In this document: positions 55,901-64,000 of the stretch, piece by piece
Layout of the letters: every line of letters begins with the position of its first letter
How positions within the stretch are numbered: position 1 is the stretch's first letter
From: Glandiceps talaboti
Taxonomy: Eukaryota > Hemichordata > Enteropneusta > Spengelidae
Assembly: GCF_964340395.1 (NCBI RefSeq)
Contig: NC_135564.1
Span: 1,947,501 to 2,011,500 of the forward strand
DNA length: 64,000 nucleotides
Direction of reading: 5' to 3'
The notes under the pieces: generated by a model
The model's input: only the letters and a program-made list of their open reading frames with translations
The model's database searches: none
What the model was told of the DNA's origin: nothing
Made by a program: the position numbers and the translations under genes

Positions 55901-58900
55901 TGGTCATTGTAGGATTATTAACCCTACACAATAGTAGACATATTCACTATTTTGTACAGTAGTGTGTTGCATGTTTTCAACTGAGAGATTTACACACACA
56001 TGGTGTATCACCCCTGCATGTGGACAGGCTTTTGATGATGCCATACAAAAGAGATCTCTTTTGTTTTTTTCCAGTCTGTCAAATCTTTTGTTCTATTATT
56101 AGTTTTCGTTTTGCTATTAAGGTGGCTTAGGTTCATGGAAGATATGCCAGGAATGTCTATTGTTGGAACTGTGCAATGATGACTCATAAATATAGTTAGA
56201 TTTCAAATATTCAGTTTTAGCATCCAGGTGTTTTGTACATAAAGACTATTTGATATAATCATACACACTTTGTTTGAGCCTGTATCCAGTAAACAGAGAG
56301 ATTAATTGCTGACAAAACTGTCCAGTCCACTGAGCCAATGTTGCTTTTATGTATTGTTGTAGCCGTAATATTGAAAGTAAGGCGGAGACCAATATGGTGA
56401 TGATTTCATTTGGGTGTCATCAAATGACTTGTAAAATTGTGATTACTAGAGTGACCCCCCCCCCCCCCCATGCGCCTGTGTAATCTTGATATAATTATGC
56501 CACAAATTTTATTCTTCAGTAATTTTATTTTGCAAAAAGTCAAGATCTGTTTGATTATAAAAACATCAGTAAATCATTAAATTTGGAGGTAAATATTGTT
56601 TTGGTTTTTAAAAAAAGGAAGAACTTTAGGAAAGTAAAATATAGTTATTTTGGAATAGTAAATTGCCTTAATTGGAAACAAATGCGTTATTACAGTCGAC
56701 TGCAAAACTGGCAGAATTGTGCAACCAGTTTCAGAGAGAGACATTAATACTGAATAGTTAAATTATTGCATGACAAATAAAACAAAATTACTGTAACAAG
56801 GTCGTTACGTAGTGTTCATCCTTTCATGACCCTCAGTTTTATCAATTAAAGCTTTCAGTTCAAATGTTGATTCAAATGATCAAAGATGTTGTAGAGTTTG
56901 ACTATGAGCTGTGTAAACTTTGTATGTTTTTTACCATGGTATTTTATTGTAATGCTGGTTTCCAACACAATGGAAGACCTCAGTCAGAAAGTGGATAAAC
57001 TCAAACACAAATACATATAGTTGTACCAATGACTTTATTATATAACAGTGAACAATTTCTTAGAATGTAAGGACAGTTTACTAAATCACAGCAAATATTG
57101 TACAAATTAGCCTTGAATCCGTACAGATTGGGGTTTTAATTACTTGATTGGAAAGCAAAATTTAAAATCCCAAGCTGCATGGATTCCAGGCTATGGACAG
57201 AGACAGCTCAAATATTATGTTGTGTGGTTACCATCTAATTTGAACTCTTTGCACATATTAGTTGTTTGTCATGCACAGTGAATAGTTTTTTACACAGTTC
57301 ACATTCTCAGTGACTGACTGGTTAGGTAATGACCAACATCACACATAGTTTATAATTTTAGGTGTGTATAATTTTAGTTATCATCCATCCCATATGATGA
57401 GTTCATCCTGTTGCTATAGCCCAGTATGTGAGATTTATTGACTGCCCATCAACATACACATTGTTGATATTATTTCATTGTTGTAGTAAAAGCAGTTTCA
57501 ATTCTGTTTATCTGAAAGTGGTGTTCTTACTAGTTATAATAATGAATACAAAATAGTGCTAACATTGTAATATTTCATGGTATATGTTTTATTACTGGAA
57601 TAAAATTTATGATTTATAAACCAGTAAAATAGTATTTCTAGAGGTTTGAATTATTGCCAGAATTTGGAATGATAGGAATAGCATTAGAATACAATTGTGG
57701 GTGACCTGTGTTGTTTAGTTGGGGTCAAACTGAACATCAACCTTCATACCATGCCTACATACAGATATGGTTGGTGCTGGGTGCGTTCAAAACCCGACTG
57801 ACCACTGTAATTGTAAAAGACACACAAGTTAATCACTCAACCACTGACAACTCGTCTATTTTTAACTCTTCAAACTATGTTGTTTTTTTCTCACCAGGTC
57901 TTTGAGGCTGTTATAGCATGGGTCAAGAGAGATGTAGAACTAAGATCACCATGTATGCCAGAATTACTGGCTAAAGTTCGACTACCACTAATCAGACCAC
58001 AAATATTAACAGATCGAATATCAACAGAGGACCTAGTCAAAACATGCCACAAATGCAGGTATGTGTTTCCATGGTAACATAATGCACTACATGTTATTTT
58101 CACAGTGAGCTACAGTAAATATAATCAGATAGGATTGATATGAAAGTAATATTTTACGTATTATTTCCACATTACTGCATGGAAGGATTTGGATTAATTT
58201 TTAATAAAAAGTTATTTTTGATAATAACGTTAACAGCTCAGGATGTTCTATGATCTACTTCTGAAATATGAAATGTAAGTTTTATGTCAGATTACAAGAA
58301 TTGTCTGTTTATTTGTTGACAGAGACTTAGTTGATGAAGCCAAAGATTATCACTTAATGCCAGAAAGAAGACCACAACTACAAAGTACAAGAACTAGACC
58401 ACGATGTTGTAATGATATTACTGGTATTATATATGTTGTAGGTGGACTTACAAGTGCAGGTATGGGTAGTATTAGGGTATTATATATGTTGTAGGTGGAC
58501 TTACAAGTGCAGGTATGGTAGTATTAGGGTATTATATATGTTGTAGGTGGACTTACAAGTGCAGGTATGGGTAGTATTATGGTATTATATATGTTGTAGG
58601 TGGACTTACAAGTGCAGGTATGGGTAGTATTATGGTATTATATATGTTGTAGGTGGACTTACAAGTGCAGGTATGGTAGTATTAGGGTATTATATATGTT
58701 GTAGGTGGACTTACAAGTGCAGGTATGGTAGTATTAGGGTATTATATATGTTGTAGGTGGACTTACAAGTGCAGGTATGGGTAGTATTTGGGTATTTTTA
58801 TCTGATAACAGGAGGTTGTAAAATAGATGTTTCTCTGAAATTGCAAGTAATTGTAGGTGATGTAAAATCATGAAATGACTCAGAATCCATAGTTTATGAA

Positions 58901-61900
58901 AATGACTTCATTTCCTGGAGTGGTGTTTTCCTTTAATAAGGATTATATGGAATCATTCTTTTGTTCTGAACCAATTTTTTCTATAATTCTACCAAATAAC
59001 TGTAATTCACACCTAGATTTTAAGCCTTAATTATCCAAAGTTGGTCTTCAATAAGCCGTTTTTTTCATCTCACAGCAGATCTCACGAGATCCCACGTGAG
59101 CCATTTCATCTCACGGCAGATCCCACGAGATCCCACGTGAGCAATTTCATCCTTACTGTGTGAGGGTGGTCAAGCTGAAAGTGTCTAACACTTAGCAATA
59201 CTACTGTTCTCAATGTCATCACACATGGCTACAGTGAAAGCTTGACCACGATACACATGTTTGATAGTCCTTGTTGCTAGGTATATTTGCATATCTCACG
59301 ATATCTGTGACAAGACATGAAATCTCTTATTTGAACTCATGGCAGTAATCACACTGTTATCATTTCATATGTGATCTTGTTCTGTTGCTATGCAGGTGAC
59401 TCTCTCAGTACTGTAGAAATATATGACTCAATATGCAATAGTTGGCAGGTGGCTAAACCAATGAGTACAATACGTAGCAGGGTTGGTGTATCCGTACTAT
59501 CTGGACAGCTTTATGCCATTGGTGGCTATGATGGACAGACAAGACTAAGTACAGTTGAAGTTTATGATCCTGTAGTCAAGGAATGGTGGGAAGTAGCATC
59601 CATGAATAGTAAAAGAAGGTATGTTTTATGATAACCACTGCCTTTTACATGAAAGTATTCTTTACATACAGATGCTGAAAAATGTGCAAACATCATCAGG
59701 TTCAAAACTCAAAGTTATTATCATCCAAAGTTTTCTCCAAGATCCTCAGAAATAATTTGAGATATTGTAAACACCAGTATTCCATTTATCGTAACTAGAT
59801 ATTGCCTTTGTTCAGACAGAATATGTTTTGTCACATCGGTGCAGTAAGGTCGTAGCTATGCAATTGTATAGGCAGTTATGACCTTACTGTACCGGAGTGA
59901 CGGTTGATATTATATGTTGCTAGCCATTGTTTACTGAAATAATGTCTATATGCAGTTACAACAATCTAGGGTTTCTTTCTAAAAAAACTTGTGTCTATGT
60001 GATAGTGCCCTTAGCAATGCATCATTTGACATTAGCATAAAAAATTGTAGTTTATCCAAAATTCTGACGTCATTGATTGCTCTGTTTTTACATTTGATAG
60101 TGTCCATCGTTAGGTTGTAGTGTGAATAGTTTTAAGAAAATCTGAGATATTGTGTTATTTGTTTTTCATACATGGTAGTGCCCTAGGTGCTGCATCATTA
60201 GATGGTAGAGTATATGCATGTGGTGGATATGATGGTATTTCTTCACTCAGCTCAGTAGAATGTTATGATCCAGAGAATGACAAGTAAGTACATGTACAAT
60301 TTGAGATAATATTATCCATCAGCTCCATGGTGATACCTGTGTAACTTAATGATGTAGTGCAGACTGAATTGAAATACTTGCCAGTGCCACAGTAGGTGAT
60401 AGTTATGGGAAGAATGGATATATGATATTGCTTAGTGCCAATCCACAATTCATGGGGAGGGGGGGGGGGGGGCTTGTAAAACTTATACCTTGCATAGATT
60501 TCTATACATTGTAGTATAATTCGGGTTGCAAATCTCTATTACGTACAATGGGGGGGGGGGGGGGGGGGGGGGCTGGTCATACTTGCAGGGATTTTTATAC
60601 TCATGTACTGTAATTCTGGTTGCAAACTCCAATAATGAACACATTTTGAGGGGGCTGAGGAGAGAAGGCTGGTCATACATAGATTTGTATGCCATGTAAT
60701 TTAATTCTGGTTGGAAACTCCACTAAAAAGCCTTCAGTATGACCTCAGGTAAATTTGACGTACTTGCTATCCTAACAAAGACACTGGGTGTATATGAAGC
60801 ATGAGTAGGAGGGGTAGACATTTCTCACATTCTTTGTGCTGTGATTCTGACTGACAACAGCAACCCCATTCATCCAAACAAATTTGTCAGGGCAAATTAC
60901 CAGTGACAAATTATCCTAGTCTCTTTGTTGTATACCAGTATTTGTGTTTGAAACATATTCGCTATGCATGTGACTTTTTGGATAGTCTGACTGTACTTAC
61001 ATTGTAAAATACACCTCAGGGAATGTCTATGGAAATTACTAGACTGTAAAGTTATGTACACCCACCATATCTATAGTTGCCATGCAAAGATGTAAGGGTT
61101 GTCTACCCCTATGTTGTAGGTGTTACTACATATTATGGGATGTTTTAGACGCTGAGATACAATTGTCAGTACTTCTTGTATTTCTGTCACATAATATTTG
61201 TGACATAAACTAATGAACTGCCATTAAAGTCACGAGTCTCAGGTTTAAGGTCACCTGACAATTTTGTCAATAAAGTTAATATTGGCTGTACCTTTAGTAA
61301 AAAAGAATTTCAATATGAGTTACCTCAATGAACAAACAAACGAATGAATGAATGAAAAATAAGGAGTGAATGAATGAATGAATATGTACAGAATGTACCC
61401 GGGTATATGCAGAGCAAATTTGTAAAATAGAAATTAAAGTCAAACTCAAATTTATCATCAAACAGTCATGTAAGGTTTGAAGTGAACTACTAGACTAAAA
61501 TACATCACCAGGGTGTTATCATCATCAGAGAAGAGTTCCCAAAAGAGCTGATCTTTCAGTGTGAGTGAGCTAGATTAGTAGTGATTACTTCTTATATTAT
61601 AAAATGTGTTTGTTGTATTCAAGGTGGATTATGGTAGCCAGTATGAATAAACCACGTAGTGCCTCTGGTGTTGCTGTCTATGATGGCCAGATCTGTGCTG
61701 TAGGTGGACATGATGGATTATCTATCTTTAATACAGTAAGTTTTTATTTGATATTTCTAGCACCATTAAACAATTATACATGCATAGGAAAGATACAAAG
61801 TACATTTGTGGCACATGTAAGGTTAGGATGTGTCCAGTACCCTGTTTCCAATGATGTCACTATATTTAACCTACACAAAACTCAATATCCATTTTTTAGG

Positions 61901-62582
61901 TTGCAAATGGTAGATGAGAAGGAGGGGGGATGGTTTCTGTTATGGGCATATCTGTGTAGGTGGACATGATAGATTGTCACTTTTTACTTCAATAAGTTCA
62001 ATTATACATCAGCAAGCTTAGATGAAATTAGCTGTGAGTGTTTGGATAATTAAAGTCATGGAGAGTGTTAAGACATTCCTTTGATGGTAGATTTGTGTGT
62101 CAATGTGTAGAAATAATATTTCTAGTATTGCTATCTCTTCTACTTACCCAAATGTGTGATATGATTTTAAAGTGTGCATTTTTTCAATATCTTAGGTTGA
62201 ATCATTCAATCACTTTACTGGGCGTTGGACCATGTTACCACCGATGTTAACTAAAAGGTGTCGTCTTGGAGTGGGTACACTAAATGGAAAGCTGTATGCG
62301 TGTGGTGGATACGATGGATCTGTGTTCCTAAACTCTGTCGAAGCCTTCGATCCCGTCCTGCAACAGTGGTCATATGTCGCACCAATGAAGTCACGGAGAA
62401 GTCGTGTTGCTGTTGTTGCGAATTGTGGAAAACTGTATGCTATTGGTGGATATGATGGCCTGACTAATCTCAACACAGTTGAAATGTATGACCCTCAGAC
62501 AAACACATGGACTGATGCACCACAGATGAAAGTGCATGAGGGTGGTGTTGGAGTTGGTGTTGTACCATTGATGCCTGTCTGA
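48960..62582 (+). CDS. KLHL18: Kelch-like protein 18 (BTB-BACK-Kelch CUL3 adaptor), 581 aa, 10 exons
   Basis: Exons: 48960-49109, 50001-50131, 51551-51691, 54392-54590, 57898-58058, 58323-58459, 59396-59618, 60179-60283, 61624-61735, 62196-62582. The total is 1746 nt, all in frame. Residues about 38-145 are BTB ([40 protein letters not shown]), which binds CUL3. Residues about 150-255 are BACK ([14 protein letters not shown] ... [12 protein letters not shown]). Then [20 protein letters not shown], a KLHL18 hallmark, and six Kelch blades with VVGG, AIGGYDG, ACGGYDG, AVGGHDG, ACGGYDG and AIGGYDG. It ends [15 protein letters not shown]. Human KLHL18 is 574 aa and matches throughout. As a CUL3-RING ligase substrate adaptor it recruits targets through the Kelch propeller; in mammals Aurora A and UNC119 are reported targets. 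The exon 6 end is part of a seven-fold tandem duplication. Confidence 0.97.
49811..49915 (+). repeat. Short hairpin plus (GT)n microsatellite in KLHL18 intron 1
   Basis: ACCCTCCA (49811-49818) pairs with TGGAGGGT (49828-49835), then (GTTT)n and about 30 GT units to 49915. The hairpin stem is the same ACCCTCCA/TGGAGGGT found at 39730-39749. Confidence 0.85.
50510..51050 (+). repeat. Two tandem duplications and a G-rich minisatellite in KLHL18 intron 2
   Basis: About 50518-50583 and 50584-50647 are direct copies (GTAAAAATAAGTAGTGAC ... ATGTACCAATCTGGTAATTA). At 50908-51050 a G-rich unit (GGTGGCTGCATTCAGTGGGG) recurs about six times with variable G tracts, making a candidate G-quadruplex region on the sense strand. 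Confidence 0.85.
52000..53860 (+). other. KLHL18 intron 3, largely featureless
   Basis: AT-rich intron. One direct duplication of about 75 bp (AGCTAGGGAGTATTGTCAGA ... ATTTCTGGGTA) lies at about 53482 and 53577. No exon or transposon ends recognised. Confidence 0.5.
53861..53915 (+). repeat. G-rich (GGGGTG)n run
   Basis: About nine tracts of 3-5 G separated by T or TT, on the sense strand of KLHL18 intron 3. Fits G-quadruplex sequence rules. Confidence 0.85.
54591..57897 (+). other. KLHL18 intron 4, nothing recognised
   Basis: 3.3 kb of AT-rich intron. A poly(C) tract lies at 56455-56469. No exon, tandem array or TIR pair seen. Confidence 0.5.
58426..58790 (+). repeat. Seven tandem copies of the KLHL18 exon 6 end and its splice donor
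   Basis: A ~53-bp unit (52-53) contains ATTATATATGTTGTAG, then GTGGACTTACAAGTGCAG, then GTATGG and a short AGTATTAGGGT linker. The first copy spans the true 3' end of exon 6 (58459). All seven keep the TTGTAG / GTGGAC and GTGCAG / GTATGG junctions unchanged; differences are confined to the intronic linker. Confidence 0.95.
59060..59155 (+). repeat. Direct duplication with CACGTG palindromes
   Basis: TTTCATCTCAC.GCAGATC then CACGAGATCCCACGTGAG occurs twice, 44-46 bp apart, in KLHL18 intron 6. Each copy holds inverted CTCACGAGATC/GATCCCACGTGAG-like arms and an E-box CACGTG. Confidence 0.75.
60440..60725 (+). repeat. Degenerate ~110-bp tandem repeat with poly(G) tracts
   Basis: Three related segments (TTGCATAGATTTCTATAC..., CTTGCAGGGATTTTTATAC..., CATACATAGATTTGTATGCC...), each followed by ATTC(T)GGTTGCAAA-type sequence. 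Poly(G) tracts occur at about 60459-60473 and 60549-60572, with a shorter GGGGG at 60650. In KLHL18 intron 8. Confidence 0.7.
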
Positions 62583-62900
62583 CAGCACTAATTCAACAAT
62601 CTCCTAGTTGTACACACTTGTCATTGTTTTGTGAGTCAGAAATGCTCAACTTGCACATACGTGGATGTGTCACGTCACGTGATAAGGTCACTGTAGGTGA
62701 GCGAAATGAAAGTGACGTGCAATCATAACATCATGTTCTAACATGTGACTTTAAGGTCAGCTTTACTCATGACATGACAAACATGGTGCCAGTGACTGTG
62801 TTTTGTGTAGTCAGAATACTGATTTATACAAGGCATGGTGCCAGTGACTGTGTTTTGTGTGATGAGAAAACTGATTTGTGCAAGGCGAGTATTTGATAAC

Positions 62901-62906
62901 AATAAA
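62901..62906 (+). terminator. KLHL18: Candidate KLHL18 poly(A) signal
   Basis: AATAAA 320 nt after the KLHL18 stop codon; the first canonical hexamer seen. Confidence 0.5.
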
Positions 62907-63810
62907 TGTAATTGTACTAATGTGTGTAAATTATGATATGTGGTCCTATTTAAAGGTGGCACAGTCTGTGACTAAGACACATTTGACTTTGTGACGTAGT
63001 AAAACACTTCAAACTTGTTCAGTACCAAAAAATGTCCATTTATTTCTTGACAAAGGAATCTGCAGTACTACATGCAGGGTATAAATATATCCAGATGTGA
63101 TATCAACTCAAGGAGACACTACAGGTTATGGGGTAGACTCAGTTACCATAGTCTAGCTGCAAGACCCATGGGTAATTTTAGTAACTTTAAAGGCAACCGC
63201 AGGTTCCATAGAGGCAAAAGCGCTGTCAAGGGCTTGCTTGAGAGGTACTGTCAGGCACGGCTTTTGTTCAACAACCTTCTGAGTGCAGATTTTAGGTCTT
63301 ACATCAAGATTACATTTATCAAGTATGCTGCTGTGTATTACTCAACCACCCAGCTAAAGTACTGTTATTAGTATGTGTATGTAACCTTGGTAACTGAGCC
63401 TGTAGTAACACTCAAATTAATGTATATTTTATAGATTATATAATCAAATCACTTACTATGCTTGTCTGAATTCCTAATCTGTATCATATATCATGTTGTG
63501 TCACCCGATCGGCCTGTACTCACTCAGTGATTTGAGAAGCCTGGTAGGGCTGAACAACACAGAGTATATTAAAGTCTCCTGTATTCCATATTTTTATTTT
63601 ACCCAGTTACTCAAAATGATTTGACTCATTTTAGTAATTGGAAAAAAAAAAGTTAGCAGCTGTTAAATAGAATGATGTAAGAATTCCTCCAAAAAGTTAC
63701 AGACTGTGCCCCCTGTCATGTTGTAGTGTGTTGTATGTCCACCTCTTATTTAAACATGATGCAAATGTTTATCATATTGCCATGCTTACATTGTCATTTA
63801 TACGTAATAG

Positions 63811-63962
63811 GAAACAGGTATCATGCCACTGTGCAGTGTCTTTTCCAAGTACTGTGTTTTTGCTAAGATTTTGGAACCTCGATGATAGAGAATGAAATCA
63901 GGTGAAACTTTCATAGATTTATACATGGAAAATACACTGCACAGTGGCATGATACCTGTTTC
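63811..63962. mobile_element. 152-bp MITE-like element with 37-bp inverted ends
   Basis: GAAACAGGTATCATGCCACT (63811) pairs with AGTGGCATGATACCTGTTTC (ending 63962). The arms are about 37 bp with one mismatch, and a ~78-bp AT-rich centre separates them. No obvious TSD. It lies at the window edge, past KLHL18. Confidence 0.8.
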
Positions 63963-64000
63963 ACTCCCTACATTGTTTTTGTTGACATCATCAGCATTAG

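Larger units (their letters stand above)
62583..64000 (+). other. KLHL18 3' UTR and downstream flank
   Basis: AATAAA at 62901-62906 is a plausible poly(A) signal 320 nt after the stop. A ~58-bp direct duplication (ATGGTGCCAGTGACTGTGTT) lies at about 62783 and 62835. An open frame at 63072-63371 has no recognised domain, and part of it (about 63208-63272) resembles intronic sequence near 20835, suggesting a repeat. No further gene is seen. Confidence 0.5.

Noticed and set aside
63072-63371. 99-aa open frame after KLHL18
   Set aside because: No recognisable family; part resembles intronic repeat sequence near 20840; no splice or promoter context.

Overview
This is a piece of an animal nuclear genome: AT-rich, intron-rich, with GT-AG introns of about 0.1-5 kb, many microsatellites and minisatellites, and small transposons. 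Five protein-coding genes can be assembled exon by exon. The proteins align closely with vertebrate orthologues from memory (KLHL18, translin, RNF32 and NKTR over nearly their full length), and the tRNA-derived SINEs and MITEs look like those of marine invertebrates. My best guess is an invertebrate deuterostome (hemichordate or cephalochordate-like), but the phylum is not proven by anything in the window.

Layout: (1) 0.7-2.6 kb (+), a small proline-rich, Cys-rich, single-pass membrane protein that I do not recognise. (2) 5.7-32.8 kb (+), a 19-coding-exon NKTR/SR-cyclophilin gene: an N-terminal cyclophilin followed by long Lys-rich and RS-rich tails. Its first coding intron carries a MITE that was itself hit by a nearly complete, open-frame L1-like retrotransposon (ORF1 and ORF2 on the minus strand). 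Its last intron (5.1 kb) is mostly repeat arrays. (3) 37.8-41.6 kb (-), translin (TSN). (4) 42.0-47.2 kb (+), RNF32, head-to-head with TSN across a 416-bp shared promoter. (5) 49.0-62.6 kb (+), KLHL18, a BTB-BACK-Kelch CUL3 adaptor. The rest is 3' flank.

The genes are housekeeping or regulatory and do not form a pathway. NKTR is a nuclear splicing-associated prolyl isomerase, translin an RNA/DNA-binding C3PO subunit, RNF32 a double RING-H2/IQ protein, and KLHL18 a ubiquitin-ligase adaptor. I see no undescribed gene system such as a novel defence island. The interesting material is structural: a retrotransposon nested in a MITE with its empty site preserved in a second MITE copy in the same gene; a 9-bp-TSD MITE; a ~150-bp-arm foldback inside an intron; a TIR element carrying seven exact-period 50-bp repeats; and a seven-fold tandem duplication of a KLHL18 exon end with its splice donor, which could make in-frame 18-nt microexons.

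All exon boundaries are read by eye from reading-frame continuity and GT-AG signals; no transcript data were available.
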